This document shows, piece by piece, positions 13,001-22,769 of a DNA stretch of 64,000 bases. The position numbers were made by a program, and so were the translations under genes. Source of the stretch: Hysterium pulicare CBS 123377 (Eukaryota; Ascomycota; Dothideomycetes; Hysteriales; Hysteriaceae); NCBI GenBank assembly GCA_000467715.1, contig AJFK01000441.1, forward strand, positions 53,883 through 117,882. Reading direction: 5' to 3'. Each line of letters opens with the position of its first letter. Position 1 is the first letter of the stretch. Under the pieces are notes generated by a model. The model had not been told where the DNA came from, did not search any database, and saw only the letters and a list, made by a program, of their open reading frames with translations.

Positions 13001-13711
13001 ATGCCTCCTTCACCACCTCTCACATCGTATGAGACTGCCATGAGTAAGTGGGTACTGTCCTCGTTCACGATGATATGAATCTCTCCCCCAGAACCTCCAT
13101 TGCCACCGCTTGAGCCTGGTGGTGGGCTGATTAACATGGTTCTTTGCTAATAGCGGGACGCTAGGGGAAGGAGGTCGATGTAAGATACATCACAGGAGGT
13201 TTCTCATAAAAAACATAAGACATGGAGTGAACACGGTATTCGGCCCGCGAATTGACGTACCTCGCCCGGCGTCACCTCCTCGGCCGCCATCAGACCCATC
13301 TGTAGCATCATCAGCCTCAGTGGCACCCGTTCCATCCTCGCCATTCAATCCTCGCTGGCCATTTCCACCATTTTTGCCAGTTTCTCCCTTACCACCGATA
13401 GCGGTGAGTCGGATGTCTCTACCAACAGGAACTTCTGTGATCTCGGGTAGATGATGCGTTGATCGGTTCTCGCGGCGCTGAACTCGGATCGCTCCTTGAG
13501 AAAGATTCGACTCGGAAAGTTGAACGACCAGGGTGCCCGCAGGTCCTCCACGAATAGCCTGTGGAGCATGGCTTCCTGGCCGCCCATCTCTTGTTGCCTG
13601 TCCTTGGTTCCGCAAGACGAGAGCTTGAGATTCATCCTGCACGAGCCGGATGCCACTGCTTCTTTCCAAAGTTGCTCCGTCTTGGCCATCCACAGAGAGA
13701 ACTGTAGCCAT
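10077..13711 (-). CDS. Large Gly-rich collagen-like protein (about 1145 aa)
   Basis: Model of three exons: 13711-13261, 13115-12001 and 11948-10077. The 52-base second intron (11949-12000, GTATGT...TTCAG, phase 0) is secure. The first intron is less certain: GTACGT at 13260 with CACCAG at 13116 gives 145 bases and keeps the glycine-rich frame (AGR-G-SSGGNGG), whereas other acceptors shift frame or hit a stop. The N-terminal 95 residues are beta-like. Two Gly-rich collagen-like tracts follow (about 105-165 and 180-210), then a Cys-rich knot (CKCGGGTGSCQGC), a second Gly loop, an acidic DVEDENGDGILEPGEH segment with EF-hand-like spacing, and an immunoglobulin-like region. Exon 3 adds about 620 residues without a recognisable catalytic motif. 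From memory the order resembles myxobacterial and fungal proteins with a domain of unknown function near DUF7932. No signal peptide is seen. Function unknown. Confidence 0.75.
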
Positions 13712-14297
13712 GGCGCTCTGTCTCGACGTAGGAATTTCTCTGTGCTCAAAACCTCATGTTAGATTAATTGGGGAATGCCTATGTGATGCCAGCGGTTGGG
13801 AGGCTATGTTCATTTGAAATCAACGGGCCCGCGAGGCTGAGGGTCAAGAGGCTATTAGTAGCCGGCCAAAACATGCTTAAGGCACTGAACTAATACGGAC
13901 AAGTTTGCAGGGTCTTTATCGTTTTCTGATGCAAGGCTGTAATGAGTTCGGCCACTTACAGCGCTCCCCTGGCGCCCCCATCCTCAGCCTTGCGCCCTCC
14001 GCCTTCTTTGGAGTGCGCAGATTAACTCGGAGCCAGTGAATTTGCGACAGGTGTTATCGATACCCTTGATATGCGGGTAAAAAAACGAAGCATTCGTGAT
14101 CCGCTTTCCCCGAGGCAGTGCATTTGGAGGGATAAGGAAATATACTGCAGGCTTGGCGAGTACCAATGCGCCTCCCCGCTTCCACGAACTGGATCCCTGC
14201 TAAGCTGATCTGTAAAGATTATGAAGCCCTCGAAGTCTTCGCTGGGGACCGTGATAGATGATTTCTTCCTGTCAATTCAGCCCGCCGCGCCGCGACG
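13712..14297. other. Divergent promoter region
   Basis: This is the shared upstream region of the collagen-like gene (minus) and the RBR gene (plus). No other gene or RNA is visible. Confidence 0.45.
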
Positions 14298-15394
14298 ATG
14301 CGACGATATACTCGGCGGACTCAGCCTCGTCCCGCTGGCACGAAAGCACTTTCGCACACGTCGGCTGCTGCTGCTTCTGAAAGCAGTATTCAGTTGTCTG
14401 TGAATTATCTGGCGACGCTCCACGATAGTCTCAATCGAGCGCAGGTGGAGCAAGAAATATGGACCGGCGAGGTCCTCTTAGTAGCAAACGCGGCGAGAGC
14501 GGAGAAGATTGAGACCAGACGGCGAGACCAAGAAGAGGCTCACATCCACGCCGAGCGGCAGCGGCAAGAACAGCAACGTATTCGCGATGAAAAGCTGGCA
14601 GAGCAACGAGCGCGCGCTGCTGAATGGCAGGAGCGTCAGAGAGAGGAGATGGAGAGGATACGCCGCGATCAGGAGGCCGTAAAACAAAGACGACGAGAGG
14701 AACAAGCAGAAGCGAAAGAAGCGCGACGAAGAGCAGCCGAAGAAGCCGAAAGGCGGAGGAGAGAGCGTTTGAGGACGTGTACTGTGTGTACGGACGACAA
14801 CGATGTCGACACGATGATCCAGACACCGTGCGAGCACTGGTACTGCATAACCTGTCTTAGAGGTAAGATCTTGTAATGAAGCGGAGGCTGCCTGAGCTGA
14901 CACGCGTCTCCATAGCCGGTTTTCAGACAGCTTTAAACTCGCGAACCCCTTTCCAGTGTTGCCAGCAGAACGCGCCTATAGCATTGGTGGCAGACACATG
15001 GCCAGACGATTTAATAGCCCGCTATGAGTTGATGGTCCTCGAGCATAACACACCAAACCCTACGTATTGCGCCAATATGCAGTGTGGTGCGTTTATACCG
15101 CCCGCAAACTACCATGGACCTGACTCAGCTCGGTGCTCCCGGTGCGGTACAGATACATGTAGACATTGCCGGACAAGGGACCATGTTGGCCGGGGATGCA
15201 CAACCGACCTGGCAACGGAACAAGTGCGAGCACTCGCTGCTGTAGTTGGATGGAAGGCATGCCCATCGTGTGGAACAATGGTAGAGAAGAATGAAGGGTG
15301 CCTACACATGACTTGTCTGCCGCCGTGTCGTCATGAGTTCTGCTGGAGTTGCAGCGGTCCTTGGCAGCGGTGCAGGGGCAGATGCGTTAGATGA
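14298..15394 (+). CDS. RBR-type (RING-IBR-RING) E3 ubiquitin ligase-like protein, 347 aa
   Basis: Two exons: 14298-14862 and 14916-15394. The intron has a GTAAGA donor and a GCTGAC branch site and lies inside RING1. Residues 75-165 form a long charged coiled coil rich in Arg, Glu and Gln. RING1 begins with CTVC and EHWYCITCLR. The IBR contains YCANMQCGAF and CSRCGTDTCRHCR. RING2 is CPSCGTMVEKNEGCLHMTC followed by CRHEFCWSC. By analogy with Parkin, the cysteine in EGCLHM is the catalytic thioester residue. RBR ligases pass ubiquitin from an E2 through this cysteine to a substrate. The C-terminus stops soon after RING2, and a missed 3' exon is possible. It is divergently paired with the collagen-like gene. 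Confidence 0.85.
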
Positions 15395-15945
15395 CACCTC
15401 TGACTAGAACGAAAGGTTGGTGGAGAAATTTCCGACAACCCTGAGGGCCTTCATCGTCTTCACGTTCGTACGACGTGTCGTCTTTTGCTGCCCGGACGGT
15501 ACTACAATAGCGATAGCTCCAGGCACAGCACTTAAGTAATCAGAAGATCAGCCTCCATAGGAAAGGAAAGTTTAAGCCGCTTACGCGTGGTTGAGCTTAA
15601 TCAAACTCTTTTTCAAGCAGCTGAGGATGGAATGAGGGAGAAGATACCTTACGGGGATTGCTACGAATTCTTTGCTCGGAATTTGATTATACGAATATAG
15701 AAGGGAATAACTTAACAATTATTATCTTACTAACAAATTATTAACTTCTATCGCATTATAATTGACTCGCTAGATATTTCAAGAAATCCTCGTAAGGTAA
15801 TGATAGAATAATTTACGCCCACTAATGACGTAAGACGGGGCTGGCATCGTATCACGTGGCGAAAAACCGAGTCAGGGGCTTGGCATTGTAGACGTCCTTC
15901 TATCTTCTTGGCTCCATTCAAGTTATGTTCCCTTCATTACCCTGA
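15395..15945. other. AT-rich intergenic region between convergent genes
   Basis: This separates the convergent RBR and HeLo-kinase genes. From 15690 to 15830 it is strongly AT-rich. It includes the short repeat copy listed separately. Confidence 0.5.
15566..15620 (+). repeat. Short copy of dispersed repeat (also at 38.7 and 61.7 kb)
   Basis: GCTTACGCGTGGTTGAGCTT is shared exactly with the copy at 61.8 kb. The flanks (GGAAAGTTTAA before, CAAACTCTTTTTCA after) match imperfectly. Only the downstream 55 bases of the longer element are present. One frame reads LRVVELNQTLFQ, matching LRVVEL.QTLL in the other copies. Confidence 0.7.
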
Positions 15946-17754
15946 TTATATCGCTATCTCGGAAAGGACTTTGACCACTTTAGCATTGAAGCCTTGCTGA
16001 ATTGCCACGCTCGTGCTTGCGCTCGTTTCGCGATCCAACCTCGACACCCCAAACGAGTCCCTGCCGGCGATGCAACTCCTCACCGCATCAGCGTATTTGT
16101 CGCCAACTTCCCCTTGCAATGTGCGCAGCAAATGTGGTTCCGTCGACAACAGACGCTGTTGTACATCGTGTGTTATCCGCGGAGATAGATTGGTGTCCTC
16201 GATTCCCATCGTTGACACAATCCGTCTCCAGTGCGCGATTTCCAGAAGAACGATGCCTAGGCTATAGATGTCAAAGGTCTTTCGATAGTAGAGCCTTGAT
16301 TCGGTTGGACCGGTAATCTGGGCATCCGGATGACGATACACCTCCATACTGCCATCCCGCGGAACATCATGGGTACCCTCCTTGAACCAAGCGCGTCGAG
16401 AGTAGTCGAATCCAATCAAGTACGGAGAGGTCATGTCGTACTCATCAGCCGAGATAGGCAGTAAGAGGATATTCTCGCTTCGGAGGGCCTTGTGTAGCCA
16501 GTTGACCGAATGAAGGTAGAGGAGGCACAGTGCTATTCTCTGTGCTAGAGCTATACGCTGTGTCAGAGAAGGCTTAGGGAGCTTTTCAATAGCCTGTAGT
16601 AAGGATAAAGGCCGCAGCTGAGGGTCAACGTCGGGAGGGTATTCAAAGATGAGACAGTGCTTCGGCGCTTCGTCCGATAACCGATCGCAATACCCTAGAC
16701 AACGCGGAACACAGAACTCGTCCGGTTTCGGAGCCATGAGTAGAGCTGTAAGCTCTTCTATGGCAGTCAGCGCCGAACGTGGGCCATCGCTTTCTAGAGA
16801 CGGTTGAGTTTGCCAAGTTATCCACACTCTTTTTGGCTTCGCGTCCCCGCTAACAAGCAGTGCCTCTGGAAGCTGTTCCGCTGGTGATACACCACGCTCG
16901 AACTGGATTTGGTCTGCTAAAATCCTCAGACTTTTTGAATCTGGCGCAGTCTCCCCAAGGATCGACGCGTGGAATGCCTTGAAAGCGGCAAGATTCTCCA
17001 GCACCAAGTCGGCCTTCTGCTGCCACGCCGTCGGATGATCTGGCCCACCTCGGAGAGCCTGCGCCGCTTCTGCTAAGCTCTGCAGTTCGTCAACCGACTG
17101 GCGTACTTGGACGAGCTCCATCAACGTGTCCTGCTGCTTCTCCTGAAGTCTCTGTGTCTGTTCTCTATCTAACAATTCGTGCAGGTAATTGTTCGATCGC
17201 TTGAGCCTACGGAGTAGCTTTTCGAACTCCTCTTTGTTTGCCACGCTCCATTTGATTTTGCCAATAAGTCCCGTTGGCTTCTTCTTGTCGGTTCCAGTAG
17301 CGTTTTTCGCATGCACGAGGGAGCTGTAAATGTCGCCCAAGTTTGGCGGGTCGTACGTCTGCGTGGAACCACTGGACATGCTGCCGTATGGATCCGATGG
17401 GTGCTCCTCAGGCTCCGAAACTTTGTCTAGGAGGTGCTTTATCTCGTATAGAATGGAGACGAGAAGTTGGTTGTTTACGCGGATTCCTGGACTTAACGTG
17501 TCTTCATCGATCGTTCCGACAAGCCCGGCTGCCTGGCTGAAGTCGCGTAAGCGACCGCGCTCTATTTAAAGCTGCACACAGAGATAGCAATAGTCTTCTG
17601 GCATATCGAAGGCCTTTTCAATCAAATCATATGCTGTAGAAAGTTTGTCATTACACTATAAGTGCTTCTCTCGTCTGGCTCACGAACCTGTGAAGCCTCC
17701 TGCTAAAATCTGTATCGCTAGGGAAGTACCTCCGAGTGCGTTGCTAGAAGCCAT
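15946..17754 (-). pseudogene. HeLo-domain pseudokinase gene with in-frame stop at codon 45
   Basis: The start at 17754 opens a typical HeLo N-terminus (MASSNALGGTSLAIQILAGG). A 54-base intron (17634-17687) is followed by a frame running to 15946, 584 sense codons in all. It is interrupted once, at 17566-17568, by TAA. Conserved HeLo text (YDLIEKAFDMPEDYCYL before; RGRLRDFSQAAGL after) continues in the same frame, so the ancestral codon was probably Lys. The C-terminal half is kinase-like: LHKALRSEN replaces the HRD loop, GFD replaces DFG, then YRHP and DIYSLGIVLLE. Such fungal proteins are catalytically doubtful pseudokinases. HeLo domains are membrane-acting cell-death or signalling modules in HET-S-type systems. 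Splicing from the first donor to TTTAAATAG at 17563 would skip the stop in frame but delete a conserved helix. Translation from the ATG at 17379 would give 477 residues. Confidence 0.75.
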
Positions 17755-18374
17755 GTTGCATTCAGTGTTTACCGTGTCTAGAGTGTTTATTCGATTGCCC
17801 CTGGCTTCTCTGCCTCTGATAGCTTGAAAGGAAGCATGCCAGTCTACCAACAGGAGCAGAACAAGCGAAGCACAACGGAATTATGAGGCGAAACAGAAGC
17901 TCCGCTTCTCTGTAGGTAGAATGAATGCTCTTTGGACAGGTTATTTCCCTGACCTTGTCAGTCAGCCTTGAGGAAGGCTGTGTTCTGCTGCAGAGAGCCG
18001 GCCCTACACTCGACCGACTACGGATACCACAGCCGACAGATGCTGAACACCTATCCGGAACTGTTCAACATGGTTAAGGCTGTGACACGTCAATCGGCAG
18101 GAGTTGTGGGTAATAAAGGGGCAAGGTGGGGGCTGAGCGCTTGCATGGAGCTCGGCACGTGCGCCACACCCATAGCGCGATCCCTCTCCAACGAAACGTC
18201 AAGACAACAGAAAGACGAAGCGTGGAACTTTGAGCTGGTTAGCGGTTTGCATTATATTGACTGGAAGATTCTGCCGATTTCTCCACACAATAGACTCATC
18301 AGTCCCCTCGCCTTCCCACAAGGCTGTGGCAAATCGCAGCCTCGCATGGCCTGATATCGAGAGAATCAGGGATC
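17755..18374. other. Intergenic divergent promoter region
   Basis: It lies upstream of both the HeLo-kinase gene and the kinase-leader fragment. A 128-codon frame (17968-18354) has no recognisable features and is more likely leader or promoter DNA. Confidence 0.4.
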
Positions 18375-19112
18375 ATGGGAAGTCCGGCAAAGGTGCCAGG
18401 TAAAAGCTCAGTCGATAACGAGAATCCGCACGCTGAGCGTGCAGGCCCTTATACCGAGCTCCCCTACGAGCAATCCTCTGCTATACCTCTGAGGAAGCTA
18501 GCGACTGACGAAGACGGAGCTCAGATGCTCCCTGTCCGCAATGGACTACATCCCGAACTCACTGGACCGGTCCCTCCCGCGGCCCAGGTGGCCGAAAAGG
18601 ACGGCGGTGGTGACCACCATCTTCGTTCCCAGGATCCATTAGCTTCCCACCAGAGCCAACAGCCCGACGTGGACAGTATGCCGGAGCTCATTGCAACTCC
18701 TGCCGGGGAGCGCGAGCCAACGGATCCGGACTTCTTGCGGGACATTCAGCATACACTTCCCGTTGACAAGAAGGGATACTCAGCTGGAAAACTCGCAGAT
18801 TCCTCTTTCGACGACATTGCGCATCTTCTTCGTTATGCGGACCGGGAAGAGTGGAGCTTACGGCCCCGCATCTATGCTGTACTTAGGATGATTGGCTCTG
18901 TTCAACTCATGGATCGTTTTGTCGAAGAGGAGCTCTGGGACATCGCTTTGCCCTACGCATACGATTCCCTGCCTGGTTTCCTTACGGATTCAGATCGGAA
19001 TGACTTTATAAGACAGCAAGAGAATGTATTGACGACAGCAGCAAATGTTGAAGGCGGGAACAAGTCTGCAGACGCCAGTTTTGTGAGTAGACAAGATGGT
19101 GTCTTATGCTAG
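18375..19112 (+). pseudogene. Kinase-gene leader fragment lacking the kinase domain (245 codons)
   Basis: The frame is intact for 245 codons. The first 120 residues are disordered and Pro/Ser/Asp-rich. Residues 145-230 form a helical domain with the sequence style DDIAHLLRYADREEWSL, RIYAVLRMIG, MDRFVEEELWDIALPY and an FIRQQ segment. From memory this precedes the catalytic domain in a family of fungal Ser/Thr kinases. The frame stops right after the usual linker (SADASF), and no kinase subdomain is visible in any frame up to the convergent EXPERA gene. It is therefore probably a truncated gene, although a stand-alone small protein cannot be excluded. Confidence 0.55.
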
Positions 19113-19404
19113 TCTGGTTGCCATATGAGAAGTACCAATCTATGGTGGAACACTTGCGAAAGAGGAAACACAATTCGCGTTGCAATTTGCAGGGTCGCAG
19201 ATCCAAATTGGAGACCGTGAAGATTGATATTTCCCTCCCCCTTTTCGCAGCACCAATATTCCCAATCCGAGATATTTCCCTCCCCCACTCTTTGCTGGGG
19301 TATCCCTTACTTCGACGTTTGCAAATCTTTGCCTTCTACTTTTTGCTGAGTGTGGGCATACGAGGAGTGAATGAATACCCGACTTATTTCGCCCTTTCGC
19401 GAGA

Positions 19405-20577
19405 TCAAAGATCTTTCTTCGAACTAACAGGTTCCATACCCTCATCTTTCGAAATCCGCGCATCAAGGCGCGCATACATATCCACGCCCATGAACACCGC
19501 TAGCATATCATAATTAGCAAACCGCTCACTTATCGCAAAACCCAAAACAGGAAAAGAAAAACTCACCAAGCGCAAGATATCCTCCATACATACCCCCCAA
19601 CCCCCACTTCTCCTCACTAGTCAGTTCTTCCCACGATAGCATCTCGGCCAGGCATGTTAGAGTCGTGATGCCGGTTTGGGTGGCGAAGAGGAGGAGTTGG
19701 AGGGGAAGTTTGGGGTTGTTGGATAGGAGGGCGGGGATCGCCCAGAGGGTTAGTGGGAGGTGGTAGAGGGCTTCCATTAGCATGTAGGTGCGGAAGAAGG
19801 GGCTAAAAGGGTGAGTTAGCTGGGGCGTGGTGAGAGGAAGGAAGGAAATGATTTGGTGAATAGTGTCGCCACATGTCGTCTGGCGTCGTCGTGCGGTGGT
19901 TGGCGTCACTACTTGCTTTAAGACGTGTCGACCAGCTCTGAGATGCGTCGACAACCGTCATGGCAGGTAGAAAGTTTTGATCCGCGTCGAGACATTGCTC
20001 AGCCCGTTGCAACGAGTAGAGCAACTTGGCGACACGTAGGTCAACGTCACAAGGCATAAAGTCTTGACGGCTGACGCGGGGATAAGTGCAGTTGATACGG
20101 GAGTTAGGGACGTATGATGAATGGAAACAATAAGACATACGGTGGGTCGATGAAGAATCGGTCTTTGTGAGTGGCGATGTACCAGTCGCGGAGGGTTGTC
20201 ATCCAGACCGGTTTGATGAATTCGGGATATAAAGGCGTCAAATCAACAGCTAGAGCTTTCAGTCAGAAGGTCGATATGTAATGAGCACGAACGAGACAGT
20301 AACAATAGGAAAGGCAAGAGTTTGTTTCGAAGAGAAGAAGAATCGTACAATAGAAAGTTCGAAAAGTAAGACTCTGGAGAATATGGTAGGGTAAAGATAA
20401 GAAAGTGGCAGGCGAGGTTCCTCAAATAGTCGCGCTCTTTGCTTCTATTGACTTCGACTCAAGAGTAGTAAGATTAAGCAGTAAAATGGTCGTCTTACCA
20501 AACATGACCGGGAGGTGGATTATGAAGAAAACGAGATACACGATGTCCCGCTTGCGGGAGCTGAGCGGGCGAGCCAT
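19405..20577 (-). CDS. EXPERA-domain (TMEM97/Ema19-like) membrane protein, 172 aa
   Basis: Four exons: 20577-20499, 20249-20141, 19802-19567 and 19499-19405, all joining in phase. The product has four membrane helices: IVYLVFFIIHLPVMF, a helix around FFRTYMLMEALYHLPLTLW, LPLQLLLFATQTGITTLTCL, and GMYGGYLALAVFMGVDMY. The acidic loop residues and length of 172 are typical of the EXPERA family (sigma-2 receptor/TMEM97 in animals, Ema19 in yeast). These proteins work in the ER in sterol handling or mitochondrial protein targeting. The C-terminus is short and lysine-containing (SSKKDL). Intron 2 is 338 bases, far longer than the others, and rich in CGTC/GACG words. Confidence 0.88.
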
Positions 20578-20817
20578 GCTGAAGTTCAACTTCGAACTGA
20601 GAGCCTCGAGATGAAGCAGTCTCAATTCGAGAGTATAATAGATAATAGGTCCTGGATATGCTTGAAAATGAAGTAAACCTGGTTGTTCGAGAGAAAAAGA
20701 CGTGCTGATACGGGCAGGCTGAAGCTGAGGTGGAACCCGTGCACGTCCCTTCGTAGCGGGGTTAGCGCTGCCCCTGACTAAAAGCCAAATGGAACCTCTT
20801 CAACATTCACCAGAAAC

Positions 20818-21806
20818 ATGAAGCAGGATATTCCGTGTCCAACGCTTTATGAGCAGCGAAATGAAGATGAAAGTTGCAATGTCGTTCGTACCATCTATGC
20901 CCGAGAAGGATTCCCTACAAATGCTACTTCAGCGTCCATCAAGCTATCAGGAAGTTTGAATCAGCAAGATGCATGTGTGAAAAAGCCATGCCGGCGGCCA
21001 GATAATCCAGCATATATTTGCGTCAGATATCATCCTGGGCTATGAGATCCCTGCCTCTACTCTCGCAAGCATCAAGAGGAAACGTTTGACTACATTCTAC
21101 GAATCAATATCGGCAAACAAGTGGCTCTTGGCAAGGGAGTCGGACAACTTTGGGCCCAATTAAGAGATATCGTAAAGGAAAAAGTGCACCGAGAGCTATT
21201 TCAAGAGCTATCCCAACATAATAACGTCGCAAACATATCTGTTACACAGCGCTTTCATGCAAATGCTATGAATACCATCTGGTGGCAAGCAACGCAGATG
21301 ATCAAGAAACACGACCGAGATTTTGGAAGCTTTCAATGCCATGGAGGATCAATCGGCTTAAGAAAAACCCCAGTATCTCTGCCAGCACCTTTAGTTTCAT
21401 CGATTTTTCCTCCAAGCAACTACGTTATTGCAGTGTGGCCGTCATCTCAATGCCAGGACGGAGGAAATTGGGCTACATCCCCTTCACAACCATACTTAAA
21501 CCCACATCCGAGGAGAAGCTGGAGCATACGAAGAATACTGTGTCTGAGATGCTTTCTTTCGACAACTTTTTTGCCAGACTCAGCAAAGAGTTCCCCGGCG
21601 ATTACGTACCAGCAAAGACTGACGTGCGCGATGTACAGTTGGACGTAACGATCACACGCAAAGGGAATATCGTAGCCACAATCACCAATTTCTGTTGGGT
21701 GGTGTTAACGAATGGGAGATGGTTATCGTCGGATCCAAGGCGCAAGGGCCTTGAGCGGTCGAAGCCGTGGTTTCGAGTAAGATTTGCTAACTACGCTCTC
21801 TCATAA
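20818..21806 (+). pseudogene. Decayed paralogue of the unknown gene at 22770
   Basis: Around 21061-21330 the DNA translates to text that aligns with the intact gene (GKQVALGKGVGQLWAQL against ENVALEKGVGQDWDKL; FHANAMNTIWWQA against FHNEALRAIFWNA). From about 21430 to 21760 a different frame continues the alignment (RRKLGYIPF against KNRLGFIRF; LSFDNFFARLSKEFPGDY against LQYDRFCEQLERRYPEAY). A stop codon sits at 21043, and I find no in-phase intron that would join the two frames. The copy therefore looks frameshifted and partly deleted. It lies just before AT-rich, RIP-looking DNA. Confidence 0.55.
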
Positions 21807-22686
21807 CTTAGCAGATCCCCTTGAACCCCAGAGAGCTCTACCTAAAACAAAGGTATAGGGAAGAACCCTTCCCTATAAACTATTATGGGCGGTATTCCAA
21901 TTTCTAAGTACAGGACACGGTGAGAAATTTTGCATGGCATATGTTATTGCAGTTCTCGTGAGCAAAGGGGAGTCTTAGCAAACTTCTAGTATAGAAATAG
22001 GGCAGATCTTCTACTTTAGACTTTCAAACTCTTTATAGTCTTTTCTACACCTTCAATTTTCAAGCTTAGATCTCTTTTCAATCCTATCGTGTGCTGACGT
22101 GTGCCACCTCTTTTCCTAACCCATAACAGAGGCTGTATCAGCCTCCTTCCTCAACCTGTCTAGAATCAAATATGCTTATTCTCTAATAAAACTTATTTAT
22201 AGAAGTTTAATATAACTACTAGCTCTCTCTTAAAAGTTTTATTGTTTATTCTATACACTACTCTATACTTATCTAAAAGTCTATTTTAAAATAATCAAAA
22301 GGCATGCTTCAGTGCAGATATCCAATTCTCATGGCTTTCCACGGTCAGATTGGCCTATACACCAAAGCCTCAAGTGGCTTTCCGACCTGGACCCCTTCCA
22401 CAGATTTTTCTATAGACTCTCTTAGTCTACAGTATATAGGGAAATAGACAGCTACTTCCTTGCTTGCTCTGCGCTTTCTATAAGTGACTATTTCCCCTCC
22501 TTGTCTCCTCGCGTCTAAGGTTTGCCCTTTTTGGTACGAGATCACCTGACAACAGACCTATCCTTCACTCCACCACGACGTCATCGGCAAACAGGCAATC
22601 CTCCCCGCCCAAATATGCTCATTTAGCACGTGGTCCCATTATTGGAGCCGAAGTTTTCCGTCGCTTAGCAATTATTTTGGCTCCGC
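21807..22686. other. AT-rich non-coding region
   Basis: TA-rich sequence, strongest at 22000-22300, consistent with repeat-induced point mutation or decay of a mobile element. No open frame of note. The last 150 bases form the upstream region of the next gene. Confidence 0.5.
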
Positions 22687-22690
22687 CCAC

Positions 22691-22746
22691 TCGACTGCTC
22701 GACTGCTCGACTGCTCGACTGCTCGACTGCACGACTGCACAACTGC
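22691..22746 (+). repeat. 8-bp tandem repeat (TCGACTGC)n in 5' leader
   Basis: Five perfect TCGACTGC units are followed by the diverged units ACGACTGC and ACAACTGC. They end about 23 bases before the start codon at 22770. The array stays in an open frame with that ATG, so an upstream in-frame start could add an N-terminal extension. Confidence 0.9.
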
Positions 22747-22769
22747 ATTTCCACAACAATCCGCTATCA

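Noticed and set aside
17968-18354. 128-codon frame before the kinase leader
   Set aside because: Lies in the divergent promoter interval and shows no protein family features.
19106-19513. 135-codon frame after the kinase leader as a possible continuation
   Set aside because: It shows no kinase subdomain and overlaps the 3' end of the EXPERA gene; GATATTTCCCTCCCCC occurs twice in it, suggesting non-coding DNA.
19863-20035. Terminal inverted repeat of a small transposon in the EXPERA intron
   Set aside because: A single 9-base inverted match is expected by chance in an interval of this size, and no target-site duplication is seen.
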